Part shown: in pieces, positions 8,565-18,017 of the stretch
How positions within the stretch are numbered: position 1 is the first letter of the stretch
Layout: every line of letters begins with the position of its first letter
From: Pseudomonas sp. BP8
GTDB lineage: Bacteria > Pseudomonadota > Gammaproteobacteria > Pseudomonadales > Pseudomonadaceae
Length of the DNA stretch: 64,000 nucleotides
Direction: 5' to 3'
NCBI RefSeq assembly: GCF_017875955.1
Contig: NZ_JAGINK010000001.1
Span: forward strand, 1,245,001-1,309,000
Program-made: the position numbers and the translations under genes
Notes under the pieces: model-generated
What the model saw: only the letters and a program-made list of their open reading frames with translations
Database searches by the model: none
Told to the model about the DNA's origin: nothing

Positions 8565-9075
8565 CTGCGTAACTCCCCATGATCTGTGTTATCTCGCGCA
8601 GCCGCTCCCCGCAGAAAATCTCGCTGAGCAGGTGCGTCTTGCTGAAGGCATCCAGCCGGCGTTGCAACGCCGCCAGGTCCTGCGACTGCGATGAGTCGCT
8701 CCCTAACAGTGCTGCCAGCGCTCCAGTGAACCCTTCATTGCGCTGCGCGACATACCGCATCAGGTACATGCAGCGCGACGAGGTGAGGTGTGCCAGTAGC
8801 TCGGCGAATGGCTGCGGAAGCCGATGCAGCACGCGTGCATAGGCCTCCACGAAGGTCTGGATCTCTTGCATCAGCAGCGGAATTTCGAACTGTTGCCCGG
8901 GGGCGTCTTCGTCAAAATCCACAGCCCAGCGGTCGACCTGGTCCATGGCCATCAGAAAATTCACCAGTTGGACATTGCGCGACGACTTGGCGAAGTGGCC
9001 CAAAACGCCGTGTGCGGTGAGATCAAGCTGGTCGATGGGCGGCACGGCCGCATCTGAGGTTCTGTCTTCGTCCAT
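8557..9075 (-). CDS. Hypothetical cytosolic protein, first gene of the secreted-protein operon
   Basis: A 172-residue protein from the ATG at 9075; a GTG at 9084 in the same frame is an alternative, and neither start has an ideal ribosome site. It has no signal peptide and consists of predicted amphipathic helices with two cysteines. It overlaps the Ser-tailed gene by 8 bp, so it heads the operon. A plausible promoter lies 55-80 bp upstream. A chaperone or regulator for the exported proteins is possible but unproven. Confidence 0.55.
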   Translation of the reverse strand: MDEDRTSDAAVPPIDQLDLTAHGVLGHFAKSSRNVQLVNFLMAMDQVDRWAVDFDEDAPGQQFEIPLLMQEIQTFVEAYARVLHRLPQPFAELLAHLTSSRCMYLMRYVAQRNEGFTGALAALLGSDSSQSQDLAALQRRLDAFSKTHLLSEIFCGERLREITQIMGSYADV

Positions 9076-9129
9076 TCCCTGCACTCGCTTAAAGCATACT
9101 GAAATACGCTAAAATGCATCCTGTTTCTA

Positions 9130-9158
9130 ATTCTCTATCAAAAATGCTGGCGTATCAA
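9130..9158 (-). promoter_or_regulatory. Candidate sigma-70 promoter of the secreted-protein operon
   Basis: On the minus strand TTGATA (9158-9153) and GAGAAT (9135-9130) are separated by 17 bp, 55 bp ahead of the first gene. The match is 5/6 and 4/6 to consensus. The whole 9076-9438 gap has lower GC than its surroundings and otherwise shows no convincing gene. Confidence 0.35.
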
Positions 9159-9438
9159 CTTTTTGACAGGGAGATAAGGAGTTTGTTGGGAAGGCAAATG
9201 GCCATATTTGGCCAGTGGGGCAGTGGCGCAAAGGCTTATTCGAAAGCGTTCGTGACCGGTATCAGTACAGCTGGGGGCGCTAGCAATAACCCATGCGCTC
9301 ACCTGCACGGCGCTATGCATAGTTACGCGATGCACTGAAGGTCAGATGCAAACCGACGCGATGCGCGCCGGTCGAAGGCTCAACTGATCGCTTCGTGCGC
9401 AACGACTGCATCACCGCGCACGCAATCCTTTCCGCGTC

Positions 9439-10209
9439 TTAGAAGTTCTGCATCGTTCGGCATTTGGGAAATGCCGAACACCCCCAAAACTGCTGCCCCG
9501 CCTTGGCACCTGACTTGAACGTCCGAATCAGCAGCGAACTGCCACATTTCGGGCATTGCCTCTCGGCTGTCGGATCGCTGCGGCGCTTGAGGTTTTGTAC
9601 ATGCTCACGCTGCGTGGCGAGGGTGGGCGCGCGGCGGTTGGTTTGCAGGGCTAGCAGCATCGCGTCGACTTCTGACTCGCTGAAAACTGGCTGCTGAAAT
9701 GACTTGATGTAGCGAATGAATTTGCTGCCTTGGGTAACGTTGGCGGGCATTTGCGTTTTGAGTGTGCTGTCACCGACGAAGGTGATCACTGAATGCAAAT
9801 ACTCGGCGCTTACGCCCAAGCTCATTTCCAGTGCTTTGAGGTGTTTGTAGTTCTGCCGCAGCGGGTTCTGGAATTTGAAGGTGCGCTTGTAGAGTTTCTG
9901 CGTCCACTGCGCTTGCTTTTCGCTGCCGAAGATCCAACCGCTCATGTTTTTCGTTTCCAGCACGAAAATGCCGTACACCGAGAGGAAAGCGTGGTCGATC
10001 TGGGTGGTGCCGTCGAGTGTGTCCAGGGTGATGTTGTGCAGGCGGCGATAGGTTCGCTCGTCCAGGTGCAGCCAAGCGAAGTAGCGTACGAGCAGCTCGC
10101 CCAGATAGCCCTTTACTCCTGGATTCTTGAGTGCAAAAAGCAAGATGACGAGCGGGATAAACCAGCTCAGGGTGTCCCAGTTCTTGGAGATGATAGCGGT
10201 GAAGTCCAT
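9439..10209 (-). CDS. NERD-domain protein with membrane segment and C-terminal zinc ribbon
   Basis: A 256-residue protein. Order: a short membrane segment (about 15-27), a NERD nuclease-related domain (about 31-140) with the restriction-fold residues E38, D72 and E85-x-K87 (IDHAFLSVYGIFVLETKN region), and a four-cysteine zinc ribbon like the C-terminal finger of topoisomerase I (CPKCGSSLL ... CSAFPKC, about 219-250). AAGGT precedes the ATG. The family is widespread and proposed to process nucleic acid, but the activity is mostly unproven. It sits alone between the element's operon and the toxin-antitoxin pair, a usual place for accessory or defence genes. Confidence 0.8.
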   Translation of the reverse strand: MDFTAIISKNWDTLSWFIPLVILLFALKNPGVKGYLGELLVRYFAWLHLDERTYRRLHNITLDTLDGTTQIDHAFLSVYGIFVLETKNMSGWIFGSEKQAQWTQKLYKRTFKFQNPLRQNYKHLKALEMSLGVSAEYLHSVITFVGDSTLKTQMPANVTQGSKFIRYIKSFQQPVFSESEVDAMLLALQTNRRAPTLATQREHVQNLKRRSDPTAERQCPKCGSSLLIRTFKSGAKAGQQFWGCSAFPKCRTMQNF

Positions 10210-10438
10210 TTTTCAACCTTTCAGCAGTCCATTGTGCCGAGGATTTTACCGAAATTTGCCGTGAGGGCACGTTGAAGCGAATGCTAAGGCATTGATATTT
10301 AGTGATTTTCAGAAAAGAAGCAGGCGGTTCTTGCTTGATCTGTGCAAGGCGTATTCATTGGCCCCTTACTGACGTCTTGGTATCCTTGATAGCACACCTG
10401 TTTTCTGGCGCCTGCCAAATATGAGTGGAGCTACAATC

Positions 10439-10699
10439 ATGGAATACGACGACAAACTTATTGAAGATGCAGCGCTGGCCCTCTTGGCAGCATTCAGCTC
10501 TGAGCATGGCAATGCCTGGAAGGGTTTCGACTTCGAGGTGATGAATCGATTGCATGAACAAGGGCTTATCAGCGATCCGGTAAATAGGAATAAATCGATT
10601 TGGTTGACGGAGGAAGGCCTAAAGCGAGGGCGGCAGGTGGCTGAGCGCTTGTTTGGAGGGAGCAATGAGACCATTGATGTATCTAATTCTGATACTTGA
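10439..10699 (+). CDS. DUF6429 family small protein
   Basis: An 86-residue protein starting at the ATG preceded by GGAG (an ATG six codons upstream is less well placed). The WKGFDFEVMNRLHEQG-I-DPV pattern followed by SIWLTEEGL matches what I know of the DUF6429 family: small helical proteins with a winged-helix look, common in Proteobacteria and function unknown. It stands alone, with 229 bp to the divergent NERD gene and 123 bp to the convergent toxin gene. Confidence 0.7.
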   Translation: MEYDDKLIEDAALALLAAFSSEHGNAWKGFDFEVMNRLHEQGLISDPVNRNKSIWLTEEGLKRGRQVAERLFGGSNETIDVSNSDT

Positions 10700-10822
10700 T
10701 ATACGGTGTATGCGTATATGTCGTTTAGCTTCAGGGATAAGGCTGTATAGAGGGCGGAGGGCGCTATGTGTCGCGGAGATAACTTAGCGCTATCAACGCC
10801 CTTATTTAACAGAAAAAGTCGG

Positions 10823-11374
10823 TCAGCTATCAGCTACGCCAGCAGAGGCGGCCGCGATCATCGTCCTAATCGTGATGAACATCGGCGTAGTCCCATCAAC
10901 ACCCGCCTTGTCCAAAGTCTCAAAACCGAGCGACTGGTAGAATTTGATCGCTTTGGGTGCTGCATCAAGATACATCCCTTTAATAGGTATGGTCATGTGT
11001 ACAGTGATAGCCTGATCGAAAGCGATCATCAGCAGCTCTCCGCCAATGCCTTGTCGTTGATAAGACACGTCAACAGCAAGCATGCTCAGCTTGACCGCCG
11101 GAACCTGAGGGGGTTGATATCCGTGTTCCAGATAATTCTGAACCCGCGCTTTATCCAAAATAAGAAAGGTCAGTGTGCATATAGCAATCAGCTCTCCTTT
11201 ATCGTTTATCGCGCCAATGCCAGTGACGTTCTCGCTCTTCAAGGCCCGCTTTAGTTTGCTCTTGAAGTATTCGTCGAGGAACGCTTCTCCGCAGCTGAAG
11301 GTCTTGGGGAATATATAGGAGGAATAATGCGCGCGCAGGTTGCTATCTATTTCGTAATTACCGATCTCTTGCAC
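10823..11374 (-). CDS. GNAT acetyltransferase toxin of a TacAT/AtaRT-type system
   Basis: A 183-residue GNAT-fold protein with the acetyl-CoA loop RQGIGG (about residues 113-118) and the C-terminal YQSLGFE motif. GNAT toxins paired with DUF1778 antitoxins acetylate the amino group of charged tRNAs and stop translation. The reading frame overlaps the upstream antitoxin gene by 17 bp, the usual arrangement. It is slightly longer than TacT (about 160 aa). Target tRNA cannot be read from the sequence. Confidence 0.8.
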   Translation of the reverse strand: MQEIGNYEIDSNLRAHYSSYIFPKTFSCGEAFLDEYFKSKLKRALKSENVTGIGAINDKGELIAICTLTFLILDKARVQNYLEHGYQPPQVPAVKLSMLAVDVSYQRQGIGGELLMIAFDQAITVHMTIPIKGMYLDAAPKAIKFYQSLGFETLDKAGVDGTTPMFITIRTMIAAASAGVADS

Positions 11375-11666
11375 GTGTATTTTTACTCCTCATGAGTTTA
11401 ACCAGCGCTGGGGGTGGAGTTGCTTCTTCATCTCCCTCGCGAAGAATTTCGTGTAGCCGAGAGAATGCTTTCTCCGAGAGCTTCAGGCGGTTGTAGTTTT
11501 CCATGACTGCTTCGGCTTCTTTGAAAGCGGAAGCCATGATGAAAGACGTCATGTCGAGACCTGAAATGGTTGCCGCTTTGCGGATGAACTCTTTGGCGAA
11601 CTCAGTCGTCTTGAGATCAAGGCGCGCAGTTTTTGCTGCGTTCAAGTTTTCAACGGGTGTTGGCAT
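11358..11666 (-). CDS. DUF1778 antitoxin
   Basis: A 102-residue protein. The N-terminal half (ARLDLKTTEFAKEFIRKAA then a second helix MTSFIMASA) is a ribbon-helix-helix of the DUF1778 family. The C-terminal half is the toxin-wrapping tail. It would neutralise the GNAT toxin encoded directly downstream and repress the pair's promoter. AGGTGACC precedes the ATG. No clear operator palindrome stands out upstream. Confidence 0.8.
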   Translation of the reverse strand: MPTPVENLNAAKTARLDLKTTEFAKEFIRKAATISGLDMTSFIMASAFKEAEAVMENYNRLKLSEKAFSRLHEILREGDEEATPPPALVKLMRSKNTRARDR

Positions 11667-12000
11667 TTGGTCACCTGCTATTGGAACTGGATGGTGTCTT
11701 ATTCCTTGAGGTCATTCCGCATGCCAATATCGCTTGCGTACATTGGATTTGGTTAGGTCTATCATCTTGCTTCCTTACGGTTTTCTAGCTGTTTAACGTC
11801 AGTTTCAATCTGATTTTCAACCAGTATCTGTATCGATTAATTACTGTTTGATTTTCACTGGATGTCGTTCGAGCTTGGCTCGTACGTACAATAGACGGGT
11901 CGGTCGTAGGCGTCAAGGTCGTACGGTTGATGTACGGACGGCTGGTGCAACGCGCGCTAGGATCTGTGGCCGGCTTACTGAACTCCAGATTCCAGGCACA
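11667..12000. other. Intergenic region between antitoxin gene and ssrA terminator
   Basis: About 330 bases with no supported gene. It should contain the toxin-antitoxin promoter. The part at 11875-11960 has several GTACG/CGTAC words in both orientations, but I could not form a convincing long stem. This is where the junction between the accessory DNA and the ssrA locus would be expected. Confidence 0.5.
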
Positions 12001-12026
12001 AAAAAAGACGCCCTGGGGCGTCTTCT
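12001..12026 (-). terminator. Rho-independent terminator of ssrA
   Basis: Read on the minus strand, AGACGCC-CCAG-GGCGTCT followed by a run of T forms a compact hairpin 11 bp beyond the tmRNA 3' end. Confidence 0.85.
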
Positions 12027-12036
12027 TCTGAGGATT

Positions 12037-12072
12037 TGGTGGAGCCGGGGGGATTTGAACCCCCGTCCGCCA
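12037..12072 (-). other. Candidate island attachment site in the ssrA 3' end
   Basis: The T-arm and acceptor end of tmRNA is the segment typically duplicated as att sites by ssrA-targeting integrases. Accessory genes lie directly beyond it. No second copy occurs in this window, and no integrase gene is seen next to it, so the other boundary and the integrase must lie to the left if this is correct. Confidence 0.3.
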
Positions 12073-12428
12073 GTACTCCGCTGTCGGTACTACATGCTTA
12101 GCCGTCTCTACTGAGTTAATCCGCAGCCGCCCGAGTGGCAGGGTGCTTTGGACGAGTTGTGTAAGTTTTAGTCGCTTTGCCCACAACGTGCTACACGACG
12201 ATCCTGTTCTGTATGACAATCACTTCGGGTTTACAGGCATCCCCTAGTGATTGCTGGAGCCGAAGCTACCAGGAGAGCGGGCTCAGCTGCTTACGCAGCG
12301 AGAGCGTAACCCTCGTAGTTTTCGTCATTGGCAACTATAGAAAGTTGCAACAGTGGATTTACGAGTTCTGTTACCAACTCGGCATGCACCTAGAGTTTCG
12401 CGACCGGCGTCGAATCCTAATCGGCCCC
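12037..12428 (-). ncRNA. ssrA: tmRNA (transfer-messenger RNA)
   Basis: The RNA is about 392 nt. The 5' end starts GGGGCCGAUUAGG and the 3' end is the tRNA-Ala-like GGUUCAAAUCCCCC arm closing with CCA at 12039-12037. The tag frame lies at 12332-12291 on the minus strand: resume codon GCC, then ANDENYEGYALAA and a TAA stop. tmRNA rescues stalled ribosomes and tags the incomplete protein for ClpXP. Its partner SmpB is encoded at 20976-21458. The 3' end faces the accessory region, and tmRNA 3' ends are well-known integration sites for genomic islands. Confidence 0.95.
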
Positions 12429-12471
12429 ACACTCAGCTCTAGCTGAACGCGCTTTTCAGCACGCAAGGCGG

Positions 12472-12500
12472 AGTATACGCCTTTACGCGGGCGACGTCGA
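12472..12500 (-). promoter_or_regulatory. Candidate ssrA promoter
   Basis: On the minus strand TCGACG (12500-12495), a 17-bp spacer and TATACT (12477-12472) lie about 44 bp before the mature tmRNA 5' end, consistent with a precursor that is 5'-processed. Confidence 0.5.
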
Positions 12501-12529
12501 CAGCCTGTCCTGTCGCCCGTGATTCAGGC

Positions 12530-12826
12530 TCACGCGCCGCCGCTACCGCCGGAGCTGCCGCTGCCTTTTTCAGTCTTCTCGAGACGTTCCAGCACCTTGC
12601 TGGTAATGGCGATGCATTCTTCGGTGTCGCCCGACGCTTGGGCGGCCTTGGCTTTGTCGACATGGTCGGTGATGGTCTTGTCGAGGCCTTCTGAGGTCGT
12701 GCCGGCCGTGGTCATCTGGTCGTCGATCTTCTGCAGGTTCATGGCGCAGAGATCATCGGCTGCAAACACCGGCGAGGCCAGCAGGGTAGCGGCCGCGAAC
12801 AGGGCTGAGAGCGCAGTACCTTTCAT
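12530..12826 (-). CDS. Small periplasmic hypothetical protein
   Basis: A 98-residue protein with a signal peptide (1-22, cleavage after VFA-A). The mature domain is short and helical with two cysteines (LCAMNLQ and EECIAITS), and a Gly/Ser tail. It looks like the small periplasmic proteins common in pseudomonads for which no function is known. AAGGAG precedes the ATG. It lies between ssrA and the DUF3077 gene, in the same direction. Confidence 0.7.
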   Translation of the reverse strand: MKGTALSALFAAATLLASPVFAADDLCAMNLQKIDDQMTTAGTTSEGLDKTITDHVDKAKAAQASGDTEECIAITSKVLERLEKTEKGSGSSGGSGGA

Positions 12827-12932
12827 GGGTGTCTCCTTCTGGAAGGCCTCTGGAAGGTGGGCCTGTTAGGTGGACTGCGCCGCTTGAGCGAGGGTTCAAT
12901 CGGAGTGCTGGCCTGCTGACATGGGTGGCACT

Positions 12933-13193
12933 TCAGTGTGGCGGCGTCGGTTCGGTCTTGCCGTTTTCGATGTCGTCCGCGATGGCTTTGGCGAAGGCGC
13001 TGAAGTAGCGTGCTGCGCACAGGAGCAGGCGGTCGCCTTCCATTTCGGCTTCGTAGGTGAGGTAGCGGACCAGGCCGAGGAGGACGGAGATTTCTTCGTG
13101 AGCGCGTTCGGCGGGGACGCCGGGCTGGATGCGGTAGAGGTCTAGGCAGGTTTCGAGACCTGCTGTGGTCCAGTTGTTGGGGGCTTGGCTCAT
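12933..13193 (-). CDS. DUF3077 family protein
   Basis: An 86-residue protein with the DUF3077 pattern I know from Pseudomonas: short helices, a LLGLVRYLT core and ...GDRLLLCAARYFSAFAKA. Function unknown; such genes are usually short and Pseudomonas-specific. Its ATG overlaps the stop of the preceding 32-residue frame (ATGA), so it should be translationally coupled to it and thus subject to the structured leader further upstream. Confidence 0.75.
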   Translation of the reverse strand: MSQAPNNWTTAGLETCLDLYRIQPGVPAERAHEEISVLLGLVRYLTYEAEMEGDRLLLCAARYFSAFAKAIADDIENGKTEPTPPH

Positions 13194-13288
13194 GCGGGTG
13201 CTCCTTGCTCGGCGTTGTAGAGGCCGGTGAGGGCGTGCTCGATCAGGGCGCGGGCGGAGCGGGGTGGGTCGGGAACAATTTTCTTCAT
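13190..13288 (-). CDS. 32-residue leader or truncated DUF6124-like protein
   Basis: A short frame encoding 32 residues that begins MKKIVPDPP. Its ATG (13288) has AGGAG at a 7-base spacing, and its TGA overlaps the ATG of the DUF3077 gene. The start resembles the first residues of DUF6124 proteins, which often precede DUF3077 genes in Pseudomonas and are much longer. This may be a shortened relative or a leader peptide coupling translation to the next gene. Confidence 0.65.
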   Translation of the reverse strand: MKKIVPDPPRSARALIEHALTGLYNAEQGAPA

Positions 13289-13460
13289 GATGTAACTCCT
13301 AGGGCGGTCAGGAGCTGCTATCAGAATTCCTCTCACAGAATTGAGGGTGGCAGCTGTTCGCGGTGTGAGAGACCGGACCTAGGTACCCGGCCAGGACGAA
13401 TCCTGCCCGCGCACAGCTGCCATATTGGCTACCACTAGGTCGGGCTCTCACACCCCGTCG
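13289..13460 (-). promoter_or_regulatory. Structured 5' leader with competing helices and SD-sequestering stem (riboswitch-like candidate)
   Basis: Read on the minus strand. P1: UGUGAGAG (13452-13445) pairs with CUCUCACA (13371-13364), extended inward by ACCUAG (13440-13435) with CUAGGU (13382-13377). Inside P1 is a CAGGA-UUCG-UCCUG tetraloop hairpin (13405-13392). P2: GGCAGCUGU (13421-13413) from the P1 loop pairs with ACAGCUGCC (13357-13349) beyond P1, giving a pseudoknot or an alternative fold. A second UGUGAGAG (13337-13330) competes for CUCUCACA. Finally AGCUCCU (13316-13310) pairs with AGGAGUU (13300-13294), hiding the ribosome site, and GCAGCU (13318-13313) overlaps that stem and can pair with AGCUGC in P2. 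No ligand can be named. Confidence 0.5.
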
Positions 13461-13533
13461 CCGGACATCGACGACCCCAGGAAATTAGCCCCTGCTGCAC
13501 TTGCTGAACAACAGTGAAACGGCTGCAGCGGTC

Positions 13534-13596
13534 GTAGGATAATTCCCAAGCACGTTGGAGCTGAAGCATTTGGTTCCAGATTCGGAAATATCCTAC
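13534..13596. repeat. Imperfect inverted repeat (13-bp arms)
   Basis: GTAGGATAATTCC at 13534-13546 and GGAAATATCCTAC at 13584-13596 are inverted copies with one mismatch around a 37-base loop. It lies between the structured leader and the REP-like repeats, with no gene on either side for 250 bases or more. Confidence 0.6.
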
Positions 13597-13601
13597 GCCG
13601 G

Positions 13602-13668
13602 GAGACCGTAGGCGAGGGCTTTGCCCTCGTTTCGCAGGGCAAGCCAGCTCCTACAGGTTTTGGGTCAA
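13602..13668 (+). repeat. 67-bp direct repeat, copy 1 (REP-like)
   Basis: Copy 1 of a REP-related unit that contains a GAGGGCTTTGCCCTC palindrome and AAGCCAGCTCCTACAGG. It is almost identical to 13732-13798, with about two differences over the aligned unit. Confidence 0.8.
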
Positions 13669-13731
13669 CCTTTGGGTGGGTGGAGAGCCTGTGGGGCGAT
13701 CCTTGGAGAGGCTGGCATCGGCGGGGGTGGT

Positions 13732-13798
13732 GAGACCGTAGGCGAGGGCTTTGCCCTCGATTCGCAGGGCAAGCCAGCTCCTACAGGTTTTGCGTCAA
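13732..13798 (+). repeat. 67-bp direct repeat, copy 2 (REP-like)
   Basis: Copy 2 of the unit at 13602-13668, 130 bp downstream and in the same orientation. It is followed at 13819-13870 by an inverted REP (CTGTAGGAGCGGGCTTG core) with a CCGGCCAAGCCGG palindrome. Confidence 0.8.
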
Positions 13799-13818
13799 TC
13801 TTTCGGCTGGTAGAGAAC

Positions 13819-13870
13819 CTGTAGGAGCGGGCTTGACCCGCGAACACCGGCCAAGCCGGTGCCATACACT
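13819..13870. repeat. REP-type palindromic element
   Basis: It carries the CTGTAGGAGCGGGCTTGACCCGCGAA-type core shared with the elements near 20.8, 51.5, 52.7 and 60.9 kb, followed by a short GC palindrome. Extragenic, 44 bp from the end of dld2. Confidence 0.75.
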
Positions 13871-13913
13871 GCGGTGTCCGCACTGAGCACGTTACGGGCT
13901 TCGCAGCGTGATC

Positions 13914-16724
<2,811 letters not shown>

Positions 16725-16802
16725 GCAGTCTCCTCGCGGGGCCGGCGCATCTGCTGTGCGCCGTGCCCCGGGCAATCAGGCGGGTGTGTCGGGCGGGCGC
16801 GT

Positions 16803-17948
16803 TCAGGCGCCCAGTTCGCGGACCAGCGAATCGCGGCTGATCTCGCTGATCGACTTGGCGCCGGTCAGCACCATGGCCACGCGCATTTCCTTTTCGAACA
16901 GTTCGAGCAGGTTCTTCACCCCGGCCTGGCCATGTGTGGCGAGGGCCCAGAGGAAGGCGCGGCCGATCAGCACGCTGTCGGCGCCGAGGGCGATCATGCG
17001 CACCACGTCGAGGCCGCTGCGGATGCCTGAGTCGGCGAGGATCTTGATCTCGCCCTTGACCGCGTCGGCGATGGCTGGCAATGCGCGGGCACTGGACAAC
17101 ACGCCGTCGAGCTGGCGGCCGCCGTGGTTGGAGACGACGATGCCGTCGGCGCCGAATTTGACCGCGTCGCGGGCGTCTTCCGGGTCGAGGATGCCCTTGA
17201 TGATCATCGGGCCGTCCCAGAATTCGCGGATCCACTCAAGGTCTTTCCAGGAGATCGACGGGTCGAAGTTGTTGCCCAGCCAGCCGATGTAGTCGGCCAG
17301 GCCGGTCGGGTTGCCACGGTAGGTGGAGATGTTGCCCAGGTCATGCGGGCGGCCCATCACGCCGACGTCCCACGCCCACTGCGGGCGGGTCATGGCTTGC
17401 AGCATGCGGCGCATTGGGCCGTTGGCGCCGCTCATGCCGGAGTGGGCATCGCGGTAGCGCGCGCCGGGTACCGGCATGTCGACGGTGAACACCAGGGTCT
17501 TGACTCCGGCGGCCTTGGCCCGCTCCAGCGCATTGCGCATGAAGCCGCGGTCTTTCAATACATAAAGCTGGAACCACATCGGCCGGTTGATGGCCGGGGC
17601 GACTTCTTCGATCGGGCACACCGACACCGTAGACATGGTGAAGGGAATGCCGTGCGCGGCAGCGGCGCGGGCGGCCTGCACTTCGCCGCGGCGGGCGTAC
17701 ATGCCGGTGAGACCAACGGGGGCGAGGGCCACAGGCATGCTCAGGGTTTCGCCAAACAGTTGGGTCTGCAAACTCAACTCGGACATGTTCTTCAGCACGC
17801 GCTGACGCAGGGCGATGCTGGCCAGGTCTTCGACGTTGTGGCGCAGGGTGTGCTCGGCGTAGGCGCCACCGTCGGCGTAGTGGAACAGGAAGGGCGGCAG
17901 CTTGCGCTGGGCCGCGGCGCGATAGTCGGTGGAGGCGGAAATGATCAT
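16803..17948 (-). CDS. lldD: L-lactate dehydrogenase (FMN, quinone-linked)
   Basis: A 381-residue FMN-dependent alpha-hydroxyacid dehydrogenase. The catalytic [10 protein letters not shown] motif (His and Arg) is present near residue 273, together with the N-terminal [11 protein letters not shown] pattern and the C-terminal phosphate-binding [13 protein letters not shown]. It oxidises L-lactate to pyruvate at the inner face of the membrane. Length fits the family (380-396). It sits 78 bp upstream of dld2 and 69 bp downstream of lldP. Confidence 0.95.
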   Translation of the reverse strand: MIISASTDYRAAAQRKLPPFLFHYADGGAYAEHTLRHNVEDLASIALRQRVLKNMSELSLQTQLFGETLSMPVALAPVGLTGMYARRGEVQAARAAAAHGIPFTMSTVSVCPIEEVAPAINRPMWFQLYVLKDRGFMRNALERAKAAGVKTLVFTVDMPVPGARYRDAHSGMSGANGPMRRMLQAMTRPQWAWDVGVMGRPHDLGNISTYRGNPTGLADYIGWLGNNFDPSISWKDLEWIREFWDGPMIIKGILDPEDARDAVKFGADGIVVSNHGGRQLDGVLSSARALPAIADAVKGEIKILADSGIRSGLDVVRMIALGADSVLIGRAFLWALATHGQAGVKNLLELFEKEMRVAMVLTGAKSISEISRDSLVRELGA

Positions 17949-18017
17949 GGATTCTCGCTGTAAAGGTGGAGAGGGGCGGCTGCCGGGCGCGCCGTAGCGG
18001 ACCCGGCCCCTGTCACT

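Noticed and set aside
9114..9338. Short plus-strand frame (74 aa) in the gap upstream of the secreted-protein operon
   Set aside because: No ribosome site, no domain, and it overlaps the candidate promoter; looks like chance.
11875..11960. Clustered GTACG/CGTAC words, possibly an integrase binding array
   Set aside because: Spacing is irregular and no arm-type direct repeat could be defined by eye.
12037..12114. A tRNA-Ala gene
   Set aside because: The T arm and acceptor are those of tmRNA: there is no normal anticodon arm, and the 5' part and tag frame lie 300 nt away.
13602..13798. A CRISPR array
   Set aside because: Only two copies, too long and with REP features; no cas genes.
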